The notes under the pieces are model-generated. The model saw nothing but the letters and a program-made list of their open reading frames with translations. It did not search any database and was not told where the DNA came from. Positions 1 through 16,532 of a stretch of 64,000 nucleotides of DNA are shown here, piece by piece. Numbering within the stretch: the stretch's first letter is position 1; each line of letters starts with the position of its first letter. The translations under genes were made by a program, and so were the position numbers. The DNA is from Petrolisthes cinctipes (taxonomy: Eukaryota; Arthropoda; Malacostraca; Decapoda; Porcellanidae): the NCBI GenBank assembly GCA_033782935.1, contig JAWQEG010002468.1:124001-188000 (forward strand), given 5' to 3'.

Positions 1-981
1 AATGGGAGTGATTGACCTCCCTCCCTTTGTGCATTTTTCTTTCCCGTGGCTGCTGTAGTACCTACTCCATCCCCTTAGGTGACACCAGCTATACAGTATA
101 CCTTGGCATTCTTCAGTCACATTTTATAAGCATATCTTCCATTTTTTTTTCAGATACCACACCTCTACTCTGTATAACAGCACTAATATATAGTATGGGT
201 GTCCAAAACCTGGCCTCTATTCTTCAATGGAATGGCGTGTAATGAATCAGTAAATCCCCTTCCACACAAGAGGCAAAGAGACAGCGGGCAGACACGGTCA
301 TTTACCAACTTTATGGGTGGTGGCCACAAGTTGCCAATGGCTGCCGGGAACTGCTTGATCCGGTAACACTGGTAAAAAGTGAATTCCACTCAGTTGCCTG
401 TACCCACCATCTTTTTGCCTCTCGTGTGGAAGGGGCTTAAGTTAATTACAGTAACCCAGATATTTCTCAACTTCTCCCAAGCTGTTGCTACTCTACCTCT
501 GCCTGCTCTTTGCACTCCACACTCACTGTCCAAGTTATCTTCCATGTAGCAGAATTGCTTCACCTCTTACTATTCCACTATTCACCTCAATCATCTCCAC
601 AACCTCATCTCTGTTCCTCCTAGTAAGGGTACAAGTAATTCTTAGTCAAATGCAGTCCACTTCACACCAGTTTTCAAAATGTTTTACAATTTCCTAAATT
701 ACGGTTGGACATGAGATTTCGTAAAGTTTATATGAAAATAAAAGAAAAAGATAATTATTCTGGAAGTACTGCAATGTATGGTCTACCATGTGACTGTGAC
801 TGCAAAACAACAAACTTGATAATATTGTAATGCAGTTATGGAGTCTTACATTTTCTATACAGCATGTTGTAAACCCTCAAAAACAACAGCATGTGTAAGC
901 ATTCTTGTAGCCATTGGTAAATGTACTGCATTATATTTAACTCGGGTTAACTTAAACACTTCACCTCTGTATAACACAATC

Positions 982-1269
982 TTTATTGGCCAATATCAGG
1001 TTGGTGTCAGCCAACATTATAACGGTACAAGCCAAAGAAACTCAAGGTACTTTACTCACATAACCTCAACTCATACATACAACTGTAACAGAAAGTTGAG
1101 AGGCACTGCTCTCCCAACTCATCAGTCCAGCTCTACTAACACAACATAGTACAAGGTCAGGTCAGTCAAGCAGTGATGACAAAAGAAAATTAGCAATATT
1201 GCTAACCAAGAGGGATGTTTCAGGCAAAGAAATTTCTTGTAAGCTTATCTCTATTTGTTCCTATTTAAT
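982..1269 (-). terminator. GAPDH poly(A) signals
   Basis: ATTAAA (1264-1269, minus strand) lies about 57 bases after the stop. A canonical AATAAA (982-987) lies about 340 bases after it. Two alternative 3' ends are plausible. No other gene is seen in 1-1325. Confidence 0.5.
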
Positions 1270-1325
1270 GAAGACCATACCACAGCTGCACACCTCTGCA
1301 CATAGCTCACCATGCCCAAAATTAT

Positions 1326-4247
<2,922 letters not shown>

Positions 4248-4612
4248 CTACCATTCTTATCGTCACTTGCCTGACATCTTACGTAATAATATTATGATCA
4301 ATAACTACCGATTATATCGTTGCTAGTTCGGCAAGTCGTAATACTCGCACACAATTATTCTCCAGCAGAAAAGTTATCCAAGATCCAATGTATATCTACG
4401 TCATTACCGTATACGCTAGGGCCTAGGCCTATGTCTGTATCGGTAACACCTAAAAACAGCCTGAATGCTGTGTTTGCTTAAAGTATCCTACACCAGGTTA
4501 TTATTTCTTCAAGCTCCACTGTAATACGAAGTAATCCTAATTTTTTCTTCACAAATTTGGAAGTAAATAAAGGGTTACTATAGATGAACTGGCACACCTG
4601 AGCTCCACTCAC

Positions 4613-4684
4613 CACTCTGGTCTGACTAGACTGACACCATGAACGTCGAGTCTCGGCTAGATATTACCGCCACTGTCACGTGAC
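4613..4684 (-). promoter_or_regulatory. GAPDH core promoter and non-coding exon 1
   Basis: On the minus strand a GTGAGT donor at 4612-4607 closes a short candidate exon whose 5' end has an arthropod initiator, TCAGT, with the A at 4632. A TAATAT element sits about 30 bases upstream (4661-4666). A palindromic GTCACGTGAC E-box lies at 4675-4684. Donor, initiator, TATA-like element and E-box have the expected order and spacing, but the start site is inferred. Confidence 0.6.
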
Positions 4685-5454
4685 GGCCATGATGCCACTA
4701 GCCAACACCCACCCTATTATTGCACATTACTCATTTTAATATCACACAGAACTACATTCCAATTTTTAGTTCATGTTTCACTGATATAAAACCGTGTTGG
4801 ATACTACTAAGTGGTAAACAAATAACATTTTTATGCCTAAAGTTGACGTGTGGCACCTGGCATATTGCCGGCACTGCGCGAGCCGCCTGCGTCCCCTGCC
4901 TCCTTGATCGACCTTCACAACTCAATCCTAGTATAAATGTATAATAAACCGTCAAGTCTTATCTTTCTTCTACTGAACATACAAATAGGCATGTACAAAT
5001 CACCACTTTTAATGCAGGTATAACTGTAAAAATATCCCTTGCAAAAATTCTCTCGCATGCTACTTTGCAAAATAATCAATACTCAAATTACATGTTTATA
5101 CAAGGTACTCTATTTCAATACCGCTTATATACATTTAACAATGATTTATATCTGGTCCCTGATTAACTGTTAACAGAATTAGATACAGGCTTGTATCTGT
5201 ACTGAAGGTCACATGAAGGTGACCCGGCCAACATCCCACGACAAGAGGAAACCATACAACCTTCAAGTTAGTAGTCTAGCTAGTTTCACTTAATCCAGAT
5301 TACAAAAGTAAATTGATCGTACTATATATAATTATTGGCCTAAAAGCCTTACAACAATTTGTCGTTTTACGGTAGCCTATCCCATCCAATAGGACCAATC
5401 TAGTTCAACACGATGGATAATGCTTACTTGCACGAGATCGATATTAGAGTTACA

Positions 5455-5456
<2 letters not shown>

Positions 5457-5509
<53 letters not shown>

Positions 5510-5551
5510 TTCTACAATGTCTTCCTAAATTATATATATATATATATATAT
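5457..5551. repeat. (AT)n microsatellites
   Basis: Two AT tracts, 5457-5508 and 5530-5551, separated by about 20 bases. Confidence 0.97.
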
Positions 5552-5949
5552 TTTTAGTATTTAAGCCATTTTAAGACAAGGACTAAGTACAGCCGGCAGC
5601 ATAAATTCGTGTCCATCTCATGTACTTAATATCGCTAATATGACCAGATAGTTGCATTCTGAACAGTTTTTATTCCAACAACATACGTAATTTACCATAT
5701 GAGAACTATATCTGTCATCTCTGCATTAAAATTGTTTTACATCACTATAGCTAATACATACACAGGTGGAAATGAAGCGAACTTATGCTGCCGACTGTAC
5801 ATCCTCACCTGTAAACATAATTCTTAAGATCCAAAATCAAACACAAGGTAGTTTGATGTGCCTCTACTGGAGATTTATTAAATCAGTGAGTAAAAGAGCA
5901 TGCTTTACACTTTTCGCTTTTCTTTCTCTTGATGTTTCCTAGTAGATCA

Positions 5950-6080
5950 GACGATGCCCAACTGCCGAATGGTCAGCGTTGCTGATTGCCCAGCTGCAGG
6001 CTACCCAGTCCTAGGTTTGGATCCAGATACGAGAAGCTGGCTGACTGAACTAATTTCCATTCTCCTTTTCAGGTTAGTCA
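5950..6080 (+). repeat. Possible tRNA-derived SINE
   Basis: A B-box-like GGTTTGGATCC (6014-6024) follows an A-box-like TGGTCAGCG (about 5970-5978) at tRNA-like spacing. The text between them resembles a degenerate tRNA. There is no convincing full cloverleaf, so an old SINE is more likely than a working tRNA gene. No second copy was found in the window. Confidence 0.35.
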
Positions 6081-7101
6081 TTCAAAACAATATTTATATA
6101 AATGCGAAATTAAAACTAATTCAGTAGCATAGGAAAAGTAGAAACATTATATGGACAGATGAAAGTCTAAGATTATTAAGGGCGAGTGGGGATGGTGTGG
6201 TGGTGAAGGGAGAATGAAGAGAGAGACAGCTGGGAGAACGAGAATGAGAGCGGAGGGAAGTCAGGGCCAGCACAGATAATAAAGAGTGGGACCAGAGAGG
6301 AAACCGGCTCCTGTTGCCAGGGCCCACCACCTCCTTCATAAACTTGGCAAGAGTACGTCACCACTGCATACACCCCCCCCCCCACACACACACACTAGGC
6401 CCTATCTCAAAGCTACACAAAGAAATTTACACACAGGCCGTAGCTAATTTAAACAATCCCCTATGATTGGTAATGTAGGGCAGATTATTGTATCCAAAGC
6501 CCATCTGTACCTTTGACAATTAATGTTATATAAAATACCAAACACTAGCCTATCATGGAGTTGAGGTTACACTACAAACTGTATACAGAAGAGTTGAAAA
6601 TGTTACAGTAAATGCTTGTTAACGTTGCATCTGACAGTGAAACATAAAACAATTTGGTAGGTAACTCTTAAGAGTTGCATAAAATCACACCAAGATGTTA
6701 TATACCGTAGTAGGCTGCAGTATATACTCCTTATCTACTCACCCTTTTCCCAAAATAGTGTACCCTAGGGGTAAAAAGTGAAAGGGGGAGTCATGAGACG
6801 TGGCCAACTGCCCGGGCACTGAGGCAGTCTTTGAATGACCTTCACATTCACCTCCGTACAAGGTCAAGGACAACAGGCGCTATGATTCAATACTGCATAA
6901 AGGGAAATCATCAACTTTCTCTCCATAACTGCACTACATGGAGAGTAGCTTACTAGCAAGGTAACTTGTATTCTTTCTTTGCCGTAAGATTCCCATGAAA
7001 TACATAAGTGTAATTTTCCTATTTTGGGGGCAATTTCACATTTTTCCTTCGTGGCATTAGTCTCGCAAACAACTCCTTTGGTATGGCCCTTCCTTCTATG
7101 G

Positions 7102-7676
7102 CAATGGTTCCCAACCTTTTTTGTCCCGTTCACCCTTTTCCAGTAACTTTTTCACCTGTGGACCCCCTACACTGGGCCTACAACGAAATAGGTTGTAGCA
7201 GGCAACCCGTTACAAGGTAAAGCCAGCAAAATTAATCTTGGGAATATTGACTCTGTTATTGTTATACTTTAAATTGGTTTGTTAATGTGGTTTTGTGATT
7301 TTTTTATTGATACATGTGCTTGCAAGTTAAAAAAATAGGGCACGTATTATAACGATAGGTTTGCACATAATACAGTTTAATCAGCATAACAATGCAAGGC
7401 ATTTTAAGTGTTTAGGCCCTATCCATTCTTTGCAGAAAATATTCCATTTAAGACAAATAAAAAAAATTATCCACACAAATTTTCTTACTGATTTCATGGT
7501 ATTTTAAGTAGGCTATGCAAAGATAACATCAATCTCCAAGTATACAATTTTAAGGATTTTTTTTTTTTCACGGTACAGTAGTATGAATTTCATTCAGAGA
7601 CTCAGGTCTCCTAATTCCAGTTTAATAAATTTAAAAATTATTAGAATCTTTATGGACACCTAATTGGGAGCCACTG
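7102..7676. mobile_element. hAT-like non-autonomous element (575 bp)
   Basis: The left end CAATGGTTCCCAACCT and the inverted right end CAGTGGCTCCCAATTA match the typical hAT (Charlie-like) terminus. The flanking 8-mers TTCTATGG and CCCTATTG agree at 5 of 8 positions, as expected for an old 8-bp target duplication. It has no transposase ORF. Confidence 0.65.
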
Positions 7677-10505
7677 CCCTATTGTAGTAGTACATTCAAG
7701 CTATGGGAGTAAGTTGGTTTCTGTTATGTCGATCCAAGAGAATTTTTACCTGTCATTCATACTATACCAATTACTTGATCCCTAAATAAAACAGCAAACA
7801 ATTTGACCAAAGGGATTATGATTTGTTTTAATTAATTAACTCCATTAGAAAAACATGGCACCGCACTGGAATTTACCTTCAGCAGTGCCACGCCTACTGA
7901 AACGTCATATTATTGTCAAAGGATTATGTATTGTTATCCTTTCCTCAGTGCACAACTTTTGAGCAAAGAGTGATGTTTGCAAAATGCATACATAACACTC
8001 TGCAAAAAATATTCATGTAACCACGCCTATACATGCCCTATTTCCGGCAATTATAATACGAAGCAGGTATTCCCAAACTAAATTTTGCTAGTTAAAGAAA
8101 ATTATTGGGTTAGGATGTTATAGAGCGAAACTGAATTACTGGGTCTCAAATCTGGTAGAACTGGCTGGTCTATCACTTTGCCGGATTGAAAAATCCGGCA
8201 GTAACACAATAAGGCTATTATCAGGATAAGATTGTAGATAAAATATTCAGCTAATCAACCATGTCACGGGCAGGTTATGACAAATGGCAAAAAAGCGAAG
8301 GCAATATATATCTGGTGGTAGGTTACCACACGAACTTGCCTAATCGTTCCGAGAGTAACATGCCTCTACTAGCCTATAAGGTTAGAGTTAAACTGATTTT
8401 CATTATACCTTCAACAACAGGGCAAGAATTACCGAATCCCTCGCTAATTTCCTTCCTAATGATAAGTAAAGATATTCCTACTTTTTAACATCCCACCAAA
8501 GTCTGGCAGTTATGCATGCCAACTTAGTCAAGTAACTTAACTTGGGAAGACCAGGGGATATTTGAAGACATTTGATAGTGTAAAGGTGTAGGGTGGCAAG
8601 ACATTTAACAATTAACTTCGTTCAGAGAGAACACATACTTCTAATATTAGCATGTAATGATAGGCTACAGTAAACATCGCTCCATTATACCGATGAAGCC
8701 TTACGGAAGTCAGCCGAAGATTTGCTGGAACTTGATGCCTTACTAGAAGCTGATGATGATTTACTAGCAGAAACTGTACTTATAACATCTTTGCTACTAC
8801 TGCACCCGTGACCCATAACTGATGCAAACAATAACAAACATCCCAGCAAAAATTCCGTCCCACCGTTGCTACCCAATCAGATGCCATTAACTTCCATACA
8901 ACATTTCCGTTACAATAATACATTAATACAAACCAGTTTTAATTGGTCATATACGAGCTGATGAACTATTATGAACACATTATCCACTTGCTTACCTACA
9001 CCTACCTTTTGAAGACAACAAAGGTGAAAAAATATATATTGTTCTAAACGCCTCGCCTAACTTAATGTTATTGTGGTAACATATCTTTGATTCCGACTGA
9101 CTATATTATAGCACTTCCGAGTTTTTTGTTTCAGAAACAATTCACTGTCAAGAGAAACACGCTAATAAGTTTGTGGTTAATCGAAAATAATAATAGTTTA
9201 CGAAGGGAGGTGCCGGCAGATTACGTGACACAACTGTCACTCACTCCACACAAGCCGGTTACGTTATTTCGAAGGACAATAATGGTGGCACCTATACTAT
9301 GCACAATCTTCAGATACCAAATACATATTACGCATGTTTGAGATAGCACATACTTAAAACTAATGTTTCTATCGTCCATATATAAGGGGATGAAAGGGAA
9401 CGTTGGGCGGCACACTCACCTCCAGAGACGACCAAGGTCAGACAGGACACACACAGCCTCAGCCCTCGGGAGTTACAGCAGCCGATTTGGGATTTGACTT
9501 TAGACAGTCATATGAGCGTTTCTTCCGTCCTTATTAACTGTTTTATAAAATGGGCACTACACATACATTTAATTAAGTCAAACCATGCTAATCATTTTTT
9601 AATACGATCATATGTGTGGGTAAATAGTATTTTATAATTTCGCTGGTACTAAACTTCTAAAGTGAACTATATCACTTAACTTGTCTAAAAAATTCTTTGT
9701 AACGAAATATATCACAAATAAATTCAGCTACGGACGCCGAAAAACGTATTCATAATATTACTGTTCGATCAGATTCGAATAAAAGTCAATAATCTATAAA
9801 CTCTAAAGAGTGGGAGATGGAAATTACCACTGAACCTCTGAAATAAATATTGATCTATGGTCAGGTAAAATTTGCATATCTAGTTCTATTACGCTAGTGT
9901 CTAGTGATTACTGGATTTACTGCATATTTGTCTATTTGCTGGGATAACCTCAGGAGGGAAACACTGTAGTTAGCCTACTGGCAACATATTCAAGGGATGA
10001 TTGCTTGATGAAACATAGCTATGAAATTGTGACTATTGATTTACAATGTAATCGATATAAGTTATTTGAATATATAAATATAGTAGGTTCTCCTAATAAG
10101 CCACATATTATATAATTTGGAGACATTGTTGCTAAGTACGCTATTTTTTCGTAGTTTCGCTACTTTTGAAGAATATCTTCGACAAACTTGCCACTTTCAA
10201 CGTTATTTTTAATTAATGAAAATCAGCGATACTTCCTAAGGACATCGTTTCTTATTTTTATCAATAAACTCCAAAAGATTTTATATAGACTGATCAGTGA
10301 TCCAACAAAATAGTCTATCCGTGGATTCTCTTTTGGTGTAGGACTGCAGTCTACAGTTAACGGGGCGATTTGCCCAAAACGCAATGCTCTTTCATCTTCC
10401 TTTGTATATATATATATATATTTAATAAAGATACACAAGAGTTTTAACTCAGATATTCCCACCACCAGTAACTGTACCCCATAAATAATTGTGTTGTATA
10501 GATAA

Positions 10506-10643
10506 CCGGGCCGTATTCAAGAACGTCTGTGGTGTTGACGTATGGCATGGTACCGATACGATGGCTCTGTTATTTGTCTATAGAGTCGTCGTACCAGTAC
10601 CACACCATCGTATGCACCATGAATGTTCTTGAATATGGCCCGG
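10506..10643. mobile_element. Foldback MITE (138 bp) upstream of SLC25A11
   Basis: The ends form an inverted repeat of about 20 bases: CCGGGCCGTATTCAAGAAC on the left and GTTCTTGAATATGGCCCGG on the right, with one mismatch. The interior also pairs partly. No clear target-site duplication is seen, so the family is uncertain. Confidence 0.7.
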
Positions 10644-10828
10644 ACCCATTTCTCAGCAGAAGTCCTCGCTAGCCTAATACACAAACATAGCAGCTGAACT
10701 GGCAACACTGAACTCTGTTTGTGGAAATCAGCTGCCGGTGTGACGGAAGGAAGGAAGGAAGGGAAGGAGCAGAGAGGACCATAAAACCATATAATAGGCT
10801 TAAAGATACTTGTTCATATACTCTTGCA

Positions 10829-10908
10829 ATGGCTACACCGTCACCCGAGAAGAAAATTGTTACCACTATTCCAAATGGAGTTAAGTTCCTGTTTGGAGGA
10901 CTTGCAGG
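10829..10908 (+). CDS. SLC25A11: SLC25A11 exon 1
   Basis: Start codon to donor GTAAGT. Encodes the N-terminus and the start of helix 1 (NGVKFLFGGLAG). Ends in phase 2. An upstream in-frame ATG at 10721 would add a charged, non-conserved extension and is not preferred. Confidence 0.93.
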
Positions 10909-13900
10909 GTAAGTAATCTGTTAATGAATGGTTAGAGATTATAATAATGAAAAACTACCTGGTATATTGAACTGACATAAAAGACATTCTGTCGGAGTTT
11001 ATTAAATAGATGATAGAGGAATGTGCCGTCCATTGTGTGTGACCAGCAACAACCTTAGCAACATCTCAATGCATTAATATAACTTTGCCTTGATATGAGT
11101 ACCTGTAGATTTTTTTTATAGTTTCACAAGTGCTTCTTTGGTGACAGCGAGGTGCCAAAATTAGGATTTGTTTACATGGAGATTGACTAAAAATACCCAG
11201 TCATATGAAAACTGAAGCTTTGACAGGTATTCATACTTCAGCTTGGTACATTCTGTAATTGGATAATTATTTACCATGGTATAACCATAATTGAGTGTGA
11301 TAATAAGATAAGCCAGGGATATGGAACCGAAAATATATATATATTTTTTTTTTTAAGAAATTCCATTGTTCCTTGCAGAAATGAATATATGACGGTAGAT
11401 TAAGACCGTGTTTGATCCCCAAGAGGTTATATGCCCTATTCAAGAGCAGGGCTTGAGGTTAAACAATAAATAATCAATATATTTTATGTTCTTGAATTAG
11501 CCAAACCTGACATCACCTATCCTAACCTAGTCAGGACCAGGGCAAACTTCTGGGACCAAATTTGACCATATTGACACTTACCTTTCTTGAATTATCCCAA
11601 AGTTTCCTTTTCTAGCTTAATCAGTAAAATCAGGACCATGGCAAACTACCGGGACCTACGTGAGACAAATTGCCTGGACCTAACCTTATCATAAGATTGG
11701 TAAAACACATCATGAATTGGATTACATTTACTGGAAAAGGCTAAGGCAAAAACAAATATATCCATTAATTGTAGCAATAGATATAAGACTACTATTTTTA
11801 TCAGACAAGCTATGCATGACTGCATACTTCGGTAAATATCTACTCTATTGCCGTTTTCTATTATGATGTTTCTACCTTCTATATCCACTAATTTATACCA
11901 TTCTAAGACACTTTTCTTCTATGGCATTTTCTTTGGAAATGTCCCATTTTCAAGATAGGGCATATTCAAATGGGGCATTTTGAAATTAGCCTGACCATAC
12001 CTAAAGGGAACAGGCTTCTATGTACCATTGGCTGCTATGTCCCAGTGGCTGATATGTGCCACTGGTGGCTGCTATGTACTGTACCATCAGAGGCTGCTAT
12101 TTACCATAAACCAAATAGGGTATGCAGAGTTTTTCAACACATTGTATATAATGTTAGTGAAGATGTTATCTTCACTTGGGATTAATGGCAAATAAGTTTA
12201 TGTTGGTCTAGTCTAGTCTTTATATTTCTTCAGGTTTTACATTGCATATAAAGTTTTATAGCTGTTGCGGTGCCTAATATCAATCAATAAATCAATCTAC
12301 ACCAGAACATGACAGGGACAAAATATTGGGACCTAGCCGGATCCGGCAACACTGCTACAAAACGGCAATAGTCTAGATAAATACCCATACTTGTTACTGC
12401 TCATGCTGCTACATTGAATAGTTTATATTCTTCCTAGTACTAGCTCTTCAAATAATGTGAACATTGCTATAGTATTATGACCAAAAAAATACTGTATACT
12501 GTATTCAAAAGTACTGTACTGGTTCTCTACATTTCTAGAATTTGACTGTCTTGCACAATTAGACCCATTTTGCGTGATATTACAGTATATAGCAAAGCAT
12601 ACAGGTAACTACAATAAACTTAACATTTCTTTCTTAATTCTAATTACTGTAGTGATTGGATATTGTCATCTATAGAATTTCTTTTTTCTTTTACAAGGAT
12701 GGGAGCTACATGCTTTGTCCAACCTCTTGATCTAGTGAAGAACAGGATGCAGATGGCAACAAGCAAGGAACACAAGACTAGTTTTCATGTTCTCCGTCAT
12801 GTAGTCAAAAGTGAAGGATTGTTTGCTGTGTATTCTGGTCTGTCTGCTGGACTCCTGCGTCAAGCCACCTATACTACCACACGCTTGGGCATTTACACTT
12901 GGCTCTTTGAGAAGGCTTCTGGGTGAGTTTTGTGTAGAGTTCTTAAGATATTGTATTTTTATTGGATTGAATCGAGCTTATGATGTGCTACCTGTTTTTT
13001 TAATTTTATCATGTATATTATTTGTACAGTATCTTTGAATATATGAAAGCTCATCTTTTCATTGATTGTTGTGATTATAGCTCTAGTTGGATATGTGTAC
13101 TTCCTGATCTGTTAGCATAAGCTACATAGTCTTCACAGTAAATTTTCCTTATCCCAGTTACATATTTATACATCATCAGAACTTCTCTTTTCCTCCTTTT
13201 TCCAAAGATGGCAGGTTAATCTAAGGGTATTTCTTTATATGTTAGATCTATTGTGATGGATATCCTTCTGCTCTGTACACTTTCATTTTTGTGTGTTTTG
13301 ACATTGTGTGTGCCTCAGCATGTGAGCAGCTGCTTGTATGTATTTGTTTTTATTTGATTCTGTAAGAATTGAGCACAGGTGGCTGAGCAGTGCTTTTGCT
13401 AGTCACTTTCAACTCTTTTTACATTTTATTGTGACTTGATACACCAAGTAAGCAGTAATAAGATTATGCAATTACAGTAGAACCCTTACAACTCGGTGTT
13501 CTATAACTTGGAATATGATATCACATGAAAAGGTGAAGAAATACCGTAATAAAAAACCTGTTTAAAATTTTGAGATAATAATGGTGAAAAATACTGTAGT
13601 AGGAAAATATAACGTACTGTACAGTATCTAGGCATGTTGCTGAGTTATTCAGTAATAGTACTCCTTGGTTTAGATTCGGCACCCTTGCTCTATCCACTCA
13701 CTGTTGGCAAGTGGGGTGTAGTTGGAGTTAATGATAATAGTGAATGTCTGGTAGACGTGTGCAAAGAGAGAGATATTCCTTGTGAACTTTAGATGTTCAA
13801 CAAATCCACAGATGATCTGTGGAGAAAAAATGAAACGTGAGAAACATTTAATCTTGTAGTCAACCTGTACTGGTATATACCTGAAGATGATAGAAGCAAG

Positions 13901-16482
13901 TGATGGATGCTAAATATCATGAGGGGATTGTTCTAGTGCTCTGACTTTTGCTGTCTTTGCAGGAATATGGTTCTGTGTTGTGAGAATATGGTAGGAGTAA
14001 TAGGGAATGACGAACAGAGAGGAAGTGGCAAGTGGGAGACTTTATGATTTTTGGGTACCTGGAGGATTATCCGACAAGAGAATGGTGGGGCTTCATTTGT
14101 TACATTTCATTGCACCTCTGCAAGCAGGTGTAGTATGTACAGAAAATCATAAAATAATTTCATTGCATTACAACAACTCTCCATAAACAGATTTCAAGCA
14201 CATATCTGCAATTTTCAGGCCCAATGGCGAACCCCCCAATTTCTTCAAGAAGGCTGGCTTGGGTATGGTGGCTGGTATTGTGGGTTCCTTTGTGGGCACC
14301 CCAGCAGAGGTAAGCACTATTAGCCAACTTGTAATGCCCGTTATAGTGTTCTCCTTTCTGGTTGAATGTAAAAATCCTCAGTTGGCTGCTGTAAAAGTTA
14401 ACGTTCAACCTGTGCCACTCAGGGATTGGGAATTGGGCATCAGCTAGTCAGATGTAAGGTAGAAACCTGTTACAATGTTGTCTGGCGATATATATATATT
14501 TATACAGAGTGTCTCGCGAGTTGTAACGGAGCCGAAGGGAGATGAAAGATTATGCAATTTTAAGCAAAAAATATTCTATAAATATAAATTTTTTAAGAGC
14601 TGGTTTATGAGAAAATACAGAGGATGGGTTAGCAAGAAGCGAGAGTTGGTGAGTATGGTGTGACGGGAACTGATGGCTGAGGAACCTCACACACTGGTCT
14701 TAGGTATGCCATCATTGCCATACCTGTATTTATTGCAACATTAGATTCACTAGCATATTAGACCTGTACTAGTAGACCTCCACTGTAATGCACCAAACTT
14801 TCCTAGAACAATCACGTAAAGAAAATTTATTGATAGAAGAACATAATTCAGAACAAGAACATGTAAATAAAAAAAAATATGTATATATATATAAAAAGGA
14901 TCAATTATTTATAGAGTATTTTTTGCTTAAAATTGCATAATCTTTCATCTCCCTTTGGCAGTGCTACAACTCGCGACACCCCCTGTCAAAATAATATATT
15001 GTATTACATTCTTGAGATGGCAGTCAGCTGCTGAACTCCATGCTGGAGAACAGTATTCCAATAGAGGCAAAACAAAAGAGTTAAAACATAGCAGTAACAA
15101 TGAGTGATCTCCGAACACATGCTAAGCTCTACACATAATACCCATCTTTTGGAGACAGACTTCGAGATTGACCGCACATGCATCTCAAACGTCAGCTTGC
15201 CATCAAATGTAACTCCCAAAATAACCGAATTCTCAGGCCATGCAAACTCTGAGGACATCTCTAGCTTATGTTCAACCAGATTAGGCAGTGAAGCCCAGGT
15301 TGTCTATTGAACAGTTAACCCGTGCTCTACAAGTTATGCATATGGCAACTTGGATCTAATGAATATTGTATAAACATGTGATACCATAGCTTTTTTTTGG
15401 CAATAGATTTATCATATTGGAATTATACAGTACTGTACAGTATTATTACAGTATGATGTTTCAGAAATTTAAAAAGATGGAAATATTTCAACTTATACAT
15501 ACTAGATGTTAAAACTGACTATTATCTTGCTATTAGGCCTATATATTTTTTCTTGTTGTACATCATGGTATCAGGTTAACTTATATAATAATGAAGTACT
15601 GTTTTTATCATATAATATATCTCCTGTTATAACGATACATATTTTAAGTTTTAAAACTTAGCTAGTTAACCCCTAAGAACCGCAATCCCCCTACCGCTAC
15701 TGGAGCGTGAACCGCAAAAACAGGGTGATTTTTAAAGTTTTGTTTAGATAAATTTTGTTATTACAGATTTGTAGAGCTTGATTTTACACACCAGAATCTG
15801 TAAACTAAAGTTTCCTAGGTCCACTGGTTTGCATACAGCAGCACCATGAGTAATAAAGTAGTTACCCCTAAAACCCCCCTAAAAATTAGAAAACGTGAGC
15901 GAGCGTATTTTCATTGCGTATATATGACTAGTGAACCATTTCCCTCTCACACCACTCACTGAAGGCCCAACCTAACCAGTGTTACCAATGAAGTGGCTAG
16001 ATATAGCCCAAGCAGTTTTTTTTCTACCGGCTTTATATTACGTCAATCGGCTTCAAGGCCTAAATTCGCGGTGACGTGATATTTGGTAAATAGGCATTTA
16101 AGGGTTAAGGAAAGTAAGATGTTGGTCAGTAACCATGAACTAGAGAGTTATGGTTCCTTCAGACTGTGCCAAGACACACACCACTTATACAAATCATAGC
16201 CACATTAACATATGGTATTTTTTTTTCACAGGTATCCCTCATCCGTATGACATCTGATGGCCGGCTGCCTCTGGCAGAGAGAAGAAATTATAAAAGTGTT
16301 TTTGATGCCTTGATAAGGATAACCAAGGAGGAGGGCGTAGTGACCTTATGGCGTGGAGCCATACCTACTATGGGTCGGGCCATGGTAGTCAATGCAGCAC
16401 AGCTTGCTTCATACTCTCAAGCCAAGCAGGCACTGTTAGGCACTGGTTAGTAGGTCCCTGGTTGTGAACTTATTTTTATAAG

Positions 16483-16532
<50 letters not shown>

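Larger units (their letters stand above)
4685..10505. other. Intergenic region between GAPDH and SLC25A11
   Basis: Divergent spacer of nearly 6 kb. It holds two AT microsatellites, a possible SINE, a hAT-like element and otherwise AT-rich sequence in which I see no supported gene. Short ORFs here lack splice or family support. Confidence 0.6.
14310..16231 (+). other. SLC25A11 intron 3
   Basis: Contains an inverted-repeat element (14504-14986) followed by a decayed retrotransposon RT fragment (15004-15258, minus strand). The rest is AT-rich. Confidence 0.85.

Noticed and set aside
8685..8876. Secretion-signal-like, Ser/Lys-rich minus-strand ORF
   Set aside because: It has no ATG at the start (a TGA directly precedes a TTG), no convincing splice acceptor and no nearby poly(A) signal, although LLGCLLLFASVMG followed by a Ser-rich tail looks like a secreted peptide.
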